Shown: piece after piece, positions 17,333 through 26,201 of the stretch
How the letters are laid out: each line of letters opens with the position of its first letter
Position numbering within the stretch: position 1 is the first letter of the stretch
NCBI RefSeq assembly: GCF_016718685.1
Contig: NZ_JADKCX010000005.1
Span: forward strand, 60,842-124,841
DNA length: 64,000 nt
Reading direction: 5' to 3'
Source: Haliscomenobacter sp.
GTDB taxonomy: Bacteria; Bacteroidota; Bacteroidia; Chitinophagales; Saprospiraceae
Program-made: the position numbers and the translations under genes
Notes under the pieces: generated by a model
Database searches by the model: none
What the model saw: only the letters and a program-made list of their open reading frames with translations
Told to the model about the DNA's origin: nothing

Positions 17333-17546
17333 ATATTCCTGATCAGTGCGCGATCAAAAAAAATGATAACGGTTTACATTTGACTTAAAATTTCTTTAAA
17401 GCCAAAAAACCGAGCAATATGGATAACCCATTACAGGTTAATAAAATTATTCAATCCTCAATAAAAAACAACACAATCTGGATGAACCTTACACTATGTT
17501 TTTTTGGAGAATCGCTTTGATTGATACAATTAACTCCGTTTCAGGT

Positions 17547-19217
17547 ATGAAGATGTTGTGTTGCGTGTGGAGCCTACTGTGGGTCACCCTGGTGTTAAAT
17601 GCTCAAAATCCGTCTTTTAAGTGCATTAAAGGCAATTGCGAAAACGGATTTGGGAAGTGTATACTTCCCAATGGATCCGTTTACGAAGGTGTTTTCCAGG
17701 CTGGGAAAATCCATGGCTTGGGAACGATGGACTTCCCCAATCGAGACCGGTACAGCGGTGAATGGCGCAACCAGGTGCGTCAAGGTAGAGGCCGTTACAA
17801 ATTTGCCACTGGCGACGAATACTTAGGCGAATTCCAATCCAATGCAATCCAGGGCACAGGCACCATGACCTACATCGACGGCTCGAAATACGAAGGCCAA
17901 TGGTACAACAGCCAGCCACAAGGCAAAGGGGTACTCACGTTAGCCAATAAGGACCGCTACGAAGGTGATTTTCAACTGGGAAAATTTGGGGGGAAAGGCA
18001 CCATGATCTACGCCAATGGGGATAAATATGTGGGAGGATGGAAAGATAGCAAGCCACATGGTAGTGGCACCCTCAGTACAACAACCGGAGCGCCACTGGC
18101 TGGCATTTGGGATCAAGGCCGTTTTTTAGGGGCTAGTCGACTGGAAATTCTACAAAATCAGGTCGCCCTTCCTGATGATACCCTCCAGTACCGCAATTGT
18201 AATGTGGAGTATTGTGCTACTGGATTGGGGCAGTTTGTTTACCGGAATGGAACCCGTTACATCGGTTATTTCGCCAATGGCAACCCTGAGGGTTTGGGAA
18301 AAACTTTTTACCCCTCGGGTGATCGGTACGAGGGGGGTTGGAAAAGCAACAATCCTCAAGGACGTGGGATCATGTACTATCGCGATGGCCGCATCCTCAC
18401 CGCATTATGGGAAAAAGGGCTGCCTGTACAAAAAATATTTGAAGAGACCCAAAAACCCAACGCCGGGACAAAACCGCCTTCAGGCAAACCCACTTCAGAC
18501 GTAAAGATTTGGGCCGTAGTAATAGGTGCAGCACAATACAACCACCTGGTTTCCTTGCGTTTTACCGATGATGATGCTTACCTGGTCTATGCTTTTTTGC
18601 GCAGCCCCGAGGGTGGTGCTGTACCCGAAAGTCAGATTCGGCTCTTGATCGATGAAGATGCCACCCGCAGTGGAATTCTCTCGGCTATGAACACGCTTTA
18701 TCAAAAAGCTGATGATAATGATGTGATTTTTTTCTATTTTTCCGGCCACGGCATTGAAGGCTCATTTTTGCCCGTTGATTACGATGGATACAACAATGGC
18801 ATTCAACACGAGGAATTAAAAAATATCATCGAAAAAAGCCGCGCTAAGCACAAAATCATAATCGCTGACGCCTGTCATGCAGGTAGTATTGGCAATCCTC
18901 GGACTCCTGTTCACCTCGAACTTGAAAAGTTTTATCGGGCATTTGTAAGTACCAAAGGGGGTACTGCACTGTTCATGTCCTCAAAAAGTGAAGAATATTC
19001 ACTTGAAGACAATGGTTTGCGATCAGGAGTATTCAGCCACTTTTTAATCAAGGGCTTAAAAGGTCCTGCTGATCAAGACCATAACAACCTGATAACCATC
19101 AAGGAAGCATTTGACTATGTACAACGCAATGTGCGTACGTATACGGCCAATATACAAACACCATTGTTGTTTGGCACTTTTGACCAGGCAATGCCTTTTG
19201 CATTGATTAGAGAATAA
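17547..19217 (+). CDS. Secreted MORN-repeat caspase-like peptidase (first copy)
   Basis: The start is set at the ATG at 17547, which begins a signal peptide (MKMLCCVWSLLWVTLVLNAQ); the open frame above it is not protein-like. About nine MORN repeats follow in two blocks (roughly residues 30-200 and 215-290), with motifs such as YEGQWYNSQPQGKG. Each block opens with a Cys pair (CIKGNCENGFG, CNVEYCATGLG). A caspase-fold peptidase C14 domain occupies about residues 320-555, with the catalytic dyad His401 in YFSGHGIEG and Cys443 in DACHAGS. The protein should act in the periplasm or outside the cell. MORN repeats bind lipids or proteins in other systems; here that role is inference. A paralogue starts 60 bases downstream on the same strand. 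Confidence 0.9.
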   Translation: MKMLCCVWSLLWVTLVLNAQNPSFKCIKGNCENGFGKCILPNGSVYEGVFQAGKIHGLGTMDFPNRDRYSGEWRNQVRQGRGRYKFATGDEYLGEFQSNAIQGTGTMTYIDGSKYEGQWYNSQPQGKGVLTLANKDRYEGDFQLGKFGGKGTMIYANGDKYVGGWKDSKPHGSGTLSTTTGAPLAGIWDQGRFLGASRLEILQNQVALPDDTLQYRNCNVEYCATGLGQFVYRNGTRYIGYFANGNPEGLGKTFYPSGDRYEGGWKSNNPQGRGIMYYRDGRILTALWEKGLPVQKIFEETQKPNAGTKPPSGKPTSDVKIWAVVIGAAQYNHLVSLRFTDDDAYLVYAFLRSPEGGAVPESQIRLLIDEDATRSGILSAMNTLYQKADDNDVIFFYFSGHGIEGSFLPVDYDGYNNGIQHEELKNIIEKSRAKHKIIIADACHAGSIGNPRTPVHLELEKFYRAFVSTKGGTALFMSSKSEEYSLEDNGLRSGVFSHFLIKGLKGPADQDHNNLITIKEAFDYVQRNVRTYTANIQTPLLFGTFDQAMPFALIRE

Positions 19218-19277
19218 CGACCTAATAGTTGTTTAAATATTTGGTAAAGGAACTCTACCCCACAAATTATTTCCACC

Positions 19278-20963
19278 ATGAAGAAGCTCATTTTCTGCTT
19301 ATCATCAGTAGTAACCTTAAGCCTACAAATAGGTATGGCCCAGTGCATCACGGGCAATTGCATCGACGGTAGTGGTGTAATGTACTACCCCAGTAGTAGT
19401 TCGCGCTACGTCGGTGAATTTAAAAGTGGCAGACGGGAAGGTTTTGGCTTTTTGTACTTGCCCAATGATGGCAACTACATGGGTTATTGGAAAAACAACC
19501 GGTATGAAGGCGAAGGCATTCGCCTGATGGGAGATGGCAAGATAGAACAAGGCATTTGGAAAGAGGGGCAATTGACCAAACCCATGGCCAACTTGAATTT
19601 GCGTTTGGATGGCAACGCCATCAAATTCAAACCTGGCTGTATATCGGGCAATTGTTTTGAGGGAAATGGCATCAAATTGTATCCCGATGGCATGATTTAC
19701 CTGGGCGATTTTAAAAATGGCAACCGCAACGGTTTTGGCAAAGTATACAATCCCGACAAATCAATTTACGAAGGGCGCTGGGTAAATAATAAAATGGATG
19801 GCTCCGGAATGTTCATTGACGATCGGGGCGTGAAAAAAACCGGGGTCTGGAAAGAAAACACCTATGTAAGTTCGGGAACAAATCCGGGCGCTGTCCCTGT
19901 TTTAGCCAGTAAAAATCCTTTACGCCAGACTGGTTGCATTTCCGGCGATTGCATCAATGGTTACGGGACTTACGTCTACATGGACGGAAGCCGGTACATC
20001 GGCCCATTTAAGGATAGTCTTTCACATGGTCAAGGAATAGCCATCTACCAACACAAAGACGGCACCTCCAGCCGCTACGAAGGGATGTTCGAAAAAGGCA
20101 ATGCACAAGGTCGGGGTACCTATACTTATGCCGATGGTCGCAAAAAAATAGGCTTTTGGAAAGAAGGAAAACCGGTTCAAACCCTGGAATCAGAAATTGC
20201 CAACCCCACCAGCCAGCCCAGTCTTGCAGGCCCCGGCATCAAAATCTGGTCGGTCATCATCGGGGTCGCCTCTTACAAAGACATGCCTACCTTGCGCTTT
20301 ACCGACGATGATGCCTACCGCATCTACGCGTTCCTGAAAAGCCCGGAAGGTGGTGCGGTTGCCGATGAACAAATCAAACTCCTGATTGATGAAGCAGCAA
20401 CCCGCCAAAATATACTCAACGCCATGCGCGAGGTTTTTTACAAAGCTGGCCCCAATGACTTTGTGCTGCTTTACTTTTCTGGTCACGGCCTTCCCGGTGC
20501 CTTTTTGCCCATCGATTACAATGGTATTGACAATAAAATCTTCCACCAGGAAATCAACGATATGCTCAAAAAGAGCCCGGCCAAGTACAAACTCTGCATT
20601 GCCGATGCTTGTCATTCCGGAAGCATGTTGGCGGCGCGCTCGGTGCAGTCTACCCAAAATACCATTGTAGGATTTTACAATCAGTTGGCTCAGGCTCAGG
20701 CAGGTACAGCATTGATCATGTCTTCTAAATCGGAAGAAACCTCTTTGGAAGCCAGTGGCCTGCGCCAAGGCGTGTTCAGCCACTTTCTTATCCGGGGCTT
20801 AAAAGGTGAGGCTGATTCCAACCGTGACAAAAAAGTAACCATCCAGGAGTTGTTTGATTTTGTGTACAGCAATGTGCGTTCGTTTACGGGTAATCTGCAA
20901 TCGCCGATCATTAGAGGAGATTACGACCATTCAATGATCGTTTCGGCGGTAGAACGCCCGTAG
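19278..20963 (+). CDS. Secreted MORN-repeat caspase-like peptidase (second copy)
   Basis: A paralogue of the preceding gene, 561 residues, with a signal peptide ending near GMAQ. There are three MORN blocks, each opening with a Cys-pair motif: CITGNCIDGSG, CISGNCFEGNG and CISGDCINGYG. The caspase domain (about residues 310-550) keeps the dyad His403 (YFSGHGLPG) and Cys445 (DACHSGS). The catalytic domains of the two copies are much more alike than the MORN parts, which differ in block number. That pattern fits tandem duplication with repeat rearrangement. The gene ends in a hairpin terminator (21005-21050) ahead of rpsF. Substrates and activation are unknown. Confidence 0.9.
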   Translation: MKKLIFCLSSVVTLSLQIGMAQCITGNCIDGSGVMYYPSSSSRYVGEFKSGRREGFGFLYLPNDGNYMGYWKNNRYEGEGIRLMGDGKIEQGIWKEGQLTKPMANLNLRLDGNAIKFKPGCISGNCFEGNGIKLYPDGMIYLGDFKNGNRNGFGKVYNPDKSIYEGRWVNNKMDGSGMFIDDRGVKKTGVWKENTYVSSGTNPGAVPVLASKNPLRQTGCISGDCINGYGTYVYMDGSRYIGPFKDSLSHGQGIAIYQHKDGTSSRYEGMFEKGNAQGRGTYTYADGRKKIGFWKEGKPVQTLESEIANPTSQPSLAGPGIKIWSVIIGVASYKDMPTLRFTDDDAYRIYAFLKSPEGGAVADEQIKLLIDEAATRQNILNAMREVFYKAGPNDFVLLYFSGHGLPGAFLPIDYNGIDNKIFHQEINDMLKKSPAKYKLCIADACHSGSMLAARSVQSTQNTIVGFYNQLAQAQAGTALIMSSKSEETSLEASGLRQGVFSHFLIRGLKGEADSNRDKKVTIQELFDFVYSNVRSFTGNLQSPIIRGDYDHSMIVSAVERP

Positions 20964-21004
20964 GGACGATCCTCCGTGGTCACCCATAGGGCATCCACAT
21001 GGGC

Positions 21005-21050
21005 AAATCCGTAGGGGCATCCACAAAGGAATTCCCCTACGGATTTTTTA
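21005..21050 (+). terminator. Terminator after the second MORN-caspase gene
   Basis: AAATCCGTAGGGG at 21005-21017 pairs perfectly with 21034-21046 around a 16-base loop, followed by T-rich sequence. It contains the word GTAGGGGCATCC that recurs at 35300-35310. Confidence 0.8.
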
Positions 21051-21081
21051 TTTGTTTTTATAAAAACAATTTTTACCTTTG
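21051..21081 (+). promoter_or_regulatory. Promoter of rpsF-rpsR-rplI
   Basis: TTTG at 21051-21054, a 19-base spacer and TACCTTTG at 21074-21081 form an exact match to the Bacteroidota vegetative promoter. It lies 38 bases upstream of the rpsF start. Confidence 0.8.
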
Positions 21082-21119
21082 CAGCCCAAATTTTTGATAA
21101 CCAAATATGTCTGAATCCG

Positions 21120-21602
21120 ATGAGAAATTACGAAGTAACATTCATCGTTGACCCCGTGCTGGCGTCTGAAGAAATCAAGGCGACTGCTCAGACATATGTC
21201 GATCTCCTCAAAAGCAAAGGCTGCGAGATCGTGCATATTAACGAGATGGGCTTGCGTCAATTGGCTTTCGCCATTGGCAAGCGTCATTCCGGGGCCTACT
21301 ATTGTGTTGAATTCAAAGCTGTTGATGGCAGCTTGATCAACGATTTTGAACTTGCGTTCCGCCGCGATGAGCGCATCATTCGCTTTTTGACCGTAGCACT
21401 TGACAAGTACGGCATTAAGTACAATGAAGACAAGCGCAAAGGCTTGATTGGTACTGTGAAAAAGAAGAAGGTAGTTGAGGAAAGACGTGACGACAGAAAT
21501 GATCGCAACGACCGTAGAGGGAACAACAGTGGCCCACGCCGCCCAGCTCCAGCTCCGGCTGATCAGGAACCTGCAGTTGCTACTGAACCAAAAGCAGAGT
21601 AA
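21120..21602 (+). CDS. rpsF: 30S ribosomal protein S6
   Basis: S6 binds 16S rRNA together with S18 in the platform of the small subunit. The start MRNYEVTFIVDPV is the family N-terminus; an ATG 14 bases earlier is out of frame and leads to an early stop. The core fold covers about residues 1-100 (MGLRQLAFAIGKRHSG, DERIIRFLTVALDKY). A Lys/Arg/Asp/Asn-rich and Pro/Ala-rich tail brings it to 160 residues, as often seen in this phylum. It is the first gene of rpsF-rpsR-rplI behind a consensus promoter. Confidence 0.97.
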   Translation: MRNYEVTFIVDPVLASEEIKATAQTYVDLLKSKGCEIVHINEMGLRQLAFAIGKRHSGAYYCVEFKAVDGSLINDFELAFRRDERIIRFLTVALDKYGIKYNEDKRKGLIGTVKKKKVVEERRDDRNDRNDRRGNNSGPRRPAPAPADQEPAVATEPKAE

Positions 21603-21636
21603 TCCACATTGCTAACCTTCTAAAAGACAACAACCA

Positions 21637-21903
21637 ATGGCAAATAAGGACGATATTAAGTTCCTGAGCAATCCAAAAATTGGACAGAACCGCAAGAAAT
21701 ACTGCCGGTTCCGCAAGTTTGGCATCAAGTACATCGATTACAAAGATGGCGACTTTTTGCTCCAATTCATCAACGAGCAAGGCAAAATTCTGCCTCGCCG
21801 CATCACGGGCAACTCTCTGAAGTACCAACGCAAAGTGGCTACAGCGGTTAAACGTGCGCGTCACCTGGCATTGCTGCCCTATGTAGCCGATTTGCTGAAA
21901 TAA
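21637..21903 (+). CDS. rpsR: 30S ribosomal protein S18
   Basis: S18 is the partner of S6 in the 30S platform. The 88-residue product has the family motifs [32 protein letters not shown] and the basic C-terminus [17 protein letters not shown]. It follows rpsF after 34 bases, as expected for this operon. Confidence 0.98.
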   Translation: MANKDDIKFLSNPKIGQNRKKYCRFRKFGIKYIDYKDGDFLLQFINEQGKILPRRITGNSLKYQRKVATAVKRARHLALLPYVADLLK

Positions 21904-21975
21904 TTCGTTTCGGTCTACAGCGATTTGATTTAAGAATACCCCTGGGTATTCAACAACTCAAAATCATCATCAATC

Positions 21976-22422
21976 ATGCAAGTTATTCTGCTTAAGGATA
22001 TTGATAAACTGGGGGATCGTTTTGAAGTAGTTTCCGTAAAAAATGGTTACGGACGCAACTACTTGATTCCGCAGGGCTTGGCTCGGGTAGCCAACAAAAC
22101 CAACGTGGCTTCTATCGACGACATTAAGCGCGTTGAAGAAGAAGAAGAGGCCGCACGCCGCGCCGAATTCGAAGCCATTGCTACTCAATTGGCTAGCCAA
22201 ACCATCAAAATTGGTGCTAAAGCTGGTCAAAGTGGTAAAATTTTCGGTAGCGTTACCAACGTACAAATCATTGCGGCCATCAAGGAGCAATTGGATCTGG
22301 AAATTGAGCGCCGCAAAGTAACTTTCACCGAAGAGATAAAAGAACTGGGCACCTATACGGCTCAGGTTCAACTTTCTCGTGATGTAGTAGGCCAGGTTAC
22401 TTTCGAAGTCGTAGCTGAATAA
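21976..22422 (+). CDS. rplI: 50S ribosomal protein L9
   Basis: L9 binds 23S rRNA and restrains frameshifting through its long central helix. The 148-residue protein begins MQVILLKDIDKLGDRFEVV, followed by KNGYGRNYLIPQGLA. A Glu-rich connecting helix (IKRVEEEEEAARRAEFEA) and a C-terminal domain with SGKIFGSVTN complete it. It is the last gene of rpsF-rpsR-rplI and ends at a strong hairpin terminator (22460-22500). Confidence 0.98.
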   Translation: MQVILLKDIDKLGDRFEVVSVKNGYGRNYLIPQGLARVANKTNVASIDDIKRVEEEEEAARRAEFEAIATQLASQTIKIGAKAGQSGKIFGSVTNVQIIAAIKEQLDLEIERRKVTFTEEIKELGTYTAQVQLSRDVVGQVTFEVVAE

Positions 22423-22459
22423 GCTTACAGTACGGCACCTTTGGGTGCACTGGGACATA

Positions 22460-22500
22460 AAAAAGCCGTCTCTCCATGTTTTTGGGGAGGCGGCTTTTTC
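22460..22500 (+). terminator. Terminator after rplI
   Basis: AAAAAGCCGTCTCTCC (22460-22475) pairs with GGGGAGGCGGCTTTTT (22484-22499) with wobble pairs, ending in a T-run. The A-run on the other side lets it also serve the convergent MBL gene. Confidence 0.9.
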
Positions 22501-22519
22501 GTTTGCAGCACGATAAGAC

Positions 22520-23994
22520 TTAGCCTTTCACACTGTACTCCACCGCAATTTTGCCCACAAATTTTTTGTTGTTCTTCACTGTTTCTTTGAGGTGATTGGC
22601 ATTGATGGACACCCGCGGCGTCTGAATGTTTTTCAAGATCGGCTCGTAGGCACCAGAAAAAAACAGTTTTCCTTTGGTTTTATTGATGAGTTCGGCACCG
22701 ATGAAGTCATTTGGCATGGTATTGAGCCACCCAGGGAGAATTTTTTTAAAATCCAGTGTCACCATTGCCGCCAGCTCTGGGTGTTTGATTTGTTCTAATC
22801 CTATTTCCTTGCCCGTGCCATTTTGCGAAAGGTGGTGACCTACTTTGTATAAAACGGTATTTTTAAAAATGTAATCCACCCCGACGGTTTGTAACACGTT
22901 GTTTTTGACAAAAGACCAATTTAGCTGTGGGTCGTGCCAACTCAACCAGTTCCCGTATTCCGCATCTCCGGGAAACAGCAGTATTTTTTCACTGTCTTTG
23001 AACTGGATGGCCATGACCAAACTGGTGTTGTTGATGCTTTGTTCCAGTCTCAACGCCAGTTCCGCCCCGCCAAAGAGCCAGTCGTGGTCAATTTTGCGCC
23101 AGGCCTGCTCATCAGCATGGTATTTTTCTTTAAATTCAACAAAAGCGTCGGAAGGCGTTGCCGCAAAAAGAAGTCCGACTCAAAGGGAATTTGATCCTGG
23201 GCATTGTCTTCGCTGACCGACAAGGCTTCAATAAACGCTAGATTGGTGGTGCTTTTGTTTTCCCTTTTTTCATACCCCTCATTTTTACCCTCTTCCTTGC
23301 TCAACAAATCCAGGCTTTTGGGCGGACCGAGGATAAAAAAACGAATGCCTTCGGCACCCAGCACATCTTCCAGGGTTTGACCAGGATAACGGTACTCCAC
23401 CACAGTGTTGTTGTCGATAATTTTTAATCGCCTCAGGATGTCTTCCATCGTTTCTGTGCCATTGGCAGCCATCGTCGCTTCGTTTAAGCCATTGAGCCCA
23501 TTCAATGAATCGATGAAATGGTGGATCCCACCCGCCAGTTCCGCTCCCTGATTTTCAAGTTCCAGCAGTTTGTGGAAGTAGTGGTCACGTTCTAGTTTAT
23601 TCAATTTTGTGGTGGCCTGAGCCAGTGCCATTTTTTGTTCGGTATGGTGCTGCCGGTAGTTATTGGCCTCGGGGTCGTCCTTGTTTTCAGTCCAGGCAAA
23701 CCAAACCTTGGCAATGGTAAGGTTTACAAATTTTTCGGCCACACTGGTAAAACCATTGATGTGGTCGGCATGCTCGTGGGTAAGCACCAAGAGGTCAATT
23801 TTGCCTTTTGTTTTGGCCGTAAGGTCATCCAGTATGGGTATAAAGTTTTGTTTGCCCCCAGTGATACAGCCACAATCAATCATCAGGTTGAAACTTACCT
23901 GATTGCCCTTTTTAAATTGTAGGAGAAAACAATCGCCGGTTCCACCTGGGCGGTACATGAATACCGTTATTTTATTGACATGTTGAGTTGCCAT
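22520..23994 (-). CDS. ComEC-like metallo-beta-lactamase-fold hydrolase (frame interrupted)
   Basis: The N-terminal frame starts at 23994 and holds the MBL metal motif LTHEHADHINGF after LMIDCGC. It runs out in a nonsense tail. The C-terminal half lies in another frame and carries the remaining active-site motifs, LLFPGDAEYG and YKVGHHLSQNGT. The two join smoothly (VEFKEKYHADEQAW, then GGAELALRLEQSINN) if one base is restored in the five-A run at 23165-23169. The joined protein has about 490 residues, no signal peptide, and resembles the soluble MBL domain of ComEC. Its start lies 11 bases after the stop of the zinc peptidase gene, so the two form an operon. Substrate is unknown; a nucleic acid or phosphoester is plausible from the family. 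Confidence 0.82.
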
Positions 23995-24005
23995 GGGCGG
24001 GGTTG

Positions 24006-26072
24006 TTAATGGTTGTGAAGAAAGGCAAACGGTTCAAAAGAGGGAAACAGATTGCTGCGCTCGAAATAAGCTTTGTATACATCTGCACCATTTCCGTCCT
24101 CCTGGTAGTAGTTATACAGCTGCAATGCACGTTTTTCGTCAATTTGATACACCTTTTTTTCCAGTTTTTTTACATCCAGCAAGGGTTTACTGATGATGTA
24201 CTTGAGTCTGAAATCATCCAAATCAAAAATCAGGGTTACTCCACCGCGCATGATGAATCCCCCCTCCAGGTTTTTATAGGGGTTTTCTTTGTTCAACACA
24301 AAGGGTTCAATTTGCCCGGTGCTCCCTACTTTAATCCCAGCGCGCTGGGTAAGGGTTAGGATGATCTGGTTGCTTTTTTCTCCATCCGGGCCTACCCTGG
24401 ACGAAAGGTTCATCGTGTGGACAAAAAAAGAAGGGCCGTCCCCAGAATAGGAATTGGACCTCCGTACCCCCACGGCTTCACAGTTTTTGGAAAAAACCAG
24501 CCCGGTCAATTTTTCAAACTCAAGCGAGTTTTCAATTTTTTCATAGAGGGTTTTGCGAATGCCGTCAAACAGGGGTCCGGCTTCGATGTCCTGGTTTCCA
24601 ACGATGTAATTTTTGGTCTTCCCAAAAATCTCTTCGCGGTTTTCCAGATAGGATATTTCGTTTTTAAACTCGCGGAAAAAATCCCTCAAGCGCTGAAACA
24701 TCTCTTGTTCTTTGCCCAGGTGGTAAAAATTGACCATGGGGTGGGACAAACTTTCTTCGGAAAGTGATTTGATGCCCAGTGGATAAATGCCCCGCCGCCG
24801 AAAAGCAGCGATAAAAGCCAGGCGGTAATCGCGGTTGTCTTCGGGGATCAAATCCCGATCGGCAGTGATGACGGCACGCAAAAAATCACCAAAATTGATG
24901 TCCAAAGGCGGGCAATAATCCAGCGCCCGAATACACATCTGCAAAATGTGTTTGGCCGATTTTGTCGCTTGTTCCGCCAGGCGGTTGACCAAATCAGGAT
25001 GCAACTGCCCTTCTGGTAATATACCAGTACCAGAGGTAGCAATGCGCAGCAAATCCGCCGTGCGCCGGTTGTAAATGTTGATAAACGCTTCAAAAACCGC
25101 CGAAACCAAAATACTGCCTCGTTCGTGTGGCTCTACAATTTTTTGGTACTCGTTGCCATCCGGCACCCGGGGTTTCCACTCACGGGTCAATGGATCCACC
25201 TCGCCCAAGGCATCGCGTAGTGCACCATACCGTCCAATGGAAGAGCCAAATTCCTGCGCCAACTGCCCCAACAAGTTTTCGCCCGAAAGATTACCTTTGG
25301 TTTTGGCCACCTGATGTTTCAGTACTTCCGGGAAAGTAAAGTGTTGAAACAAGGCCACGATATCGGCAAATGCTTCATGAAAAGCGAGGGTGTCCTTGTT
25401 GCTATTTTCAGTAAATTGGCTGTGAATCCCATCCAAAATGGCGTGGGTTGTTTCGTGGGCAATGATGTCGTGACTCAGACAGGTGAACACCAACGCATTG
25501 GGCATTTGCAAAGTCACGTCGGCGGGTTGGGCAGAAAAATAACCAAACAACAGGGCTTTTTTCAAGGGACTGTAATAGGCATTGGCTCCTCTAAAGGCAT
25601 GTGGGTACACCCTGAGTGCCTTGACGTACCCATATTTGTCGACTGCGCTTTCAGATGATGCCAGGTAGCCGTCGCCTCGCCGTTGGGTTGAAGGGGGAGT
25701 AATTTGGCGAAAACTCCAGAGGATTTTTCTGCCCAGTGATCTTTCGAAGTTCTTAATCGTGGTCATCGCCACCGCATACACCATCTGTTGGTGAAACTTG
25801 GGGTTACTTTCACTGGGATTGAGGCCGTCCTGGGCCAAAACAAAGGGGTCTTGCAAGTTGACAGGTTCATAAAACTGATCCACGCTGGGGTCGTAATCAA
25901 TTACTTCCAGGTACTCGCCACAAGGCCCCAAAGCCAGATCATCTTCCCAGGGCACTCTATACACAATATCGTTGATAAAGGCCGTGTCGATGCGTTGGGA
26001 CAGGGAAGGGTCAAATGCATAGCCACGGAGTTTCCGGTACGGGGGCGTTTGTTTTTTTGGTTTCTTATCCAT
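24006..26072 (-). CDS. Thermolysin-like gluzincin metallopeptidase, cytoplasmic
   Basis: A predicted zinc metallopeptidase of 688 residues from the ATG at 26072 (MDKKPKKQTPPYRK). The zinc site is HETTHAILDGIH, with a third ligand Glu in HEAFADIVA about 20 residues later, the layout of thermolysin-like gluzincins (clan MA). There is no signal peptide or propeptide, unlike secreted M4 enzymes, so it probably stays in the cytoplasm. The C-terminal part of about 300 residues after the catalytic region was not recognised. It begins after the groL terminator and is followed after 11 bases by the MBL gene. The pairing suggests joint function. A role in stress response or biological conflict is only speculation. 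Confidence 0.8.
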   Translation of the reverse strand: MDKKPKKQTPPYRKLRGYAFDPSLSQRIDTAFINDIVYRVPWEDDLALGPCGEYLEVIDYDPSVDQFYEPVNLQDPFVLAQDGLNPSESNPKFHQQMVYAVAMTTIKNFERSLGRKILWSFRQITPPSTQRRGDGYLASSESAVDKYGYVKALRVYPHAFRGANAYYSPLKKALLFGYFSAQPADVTLQMPNALVFTCLSHDIIAHETTHAILDGIHSQFTENSNKDTLAFHEAFADIVALFQHFTFPEVLKHQVAKTKGNLSGENLLGQLAQEFGSSIGRYGALRDALGEVDPLTREWKPRVPDGNEYQKIVEPHERGSILVSAVFEAFINIYNRRTADLLRIATSGTGILPEGQLHPDLVNRLAEQATKSAKHILQMCIRALDYCPPLDINFGDFLRAVITADRDLIPEDNRDYRLAFIAAFRRRGIYPLGIKSLSEESLSHPMVNFYHLGKEQEMFQRLRDFFREFKNEISYLENREEIFGKTKNYIVGNQDIEAGPLFDGIRKTLYEKIENSLEFEKLTGLVFSKNCEAVGVRRSNSYSGDGPSFFVHTMNLSSRVGPDGEKSNQIILTLTQRAGIKVGSTGQIEPFVLNKENPYKNLEGGFIMRGGVTLIFDLDDFRLKYIISKPLLDVKKLEKKVYQIDEKRALQLYNYYQEDGNGADVYKAYFERSNLFPSFEPFAFLHNH

Positions 26073-26140
26073 TGCGATCGGATTTGTATTGTCTTGGACG
26101 TGAAAAAGGCTTGAATTATTATCATGAGCACAGTCTAAAA

Positions 26141-26180
26141 ACAAAAAGAGCCGATCCAGGACACCCCGAACCGACTCTTC
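26141..26180 (-). terminator. Terminator after groL
   Basis: On the reverse strand AAGAGTCGGTTC pairs with GATCGGCTCTT with wobble pairs, followed by TTTTTGTTTTT. It separates groL from the peptidase gene downstream. Confidence 0.8.
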
Positions 26181-26201
26181 ACTAGCTCTATTTCAACGGA
26201 A

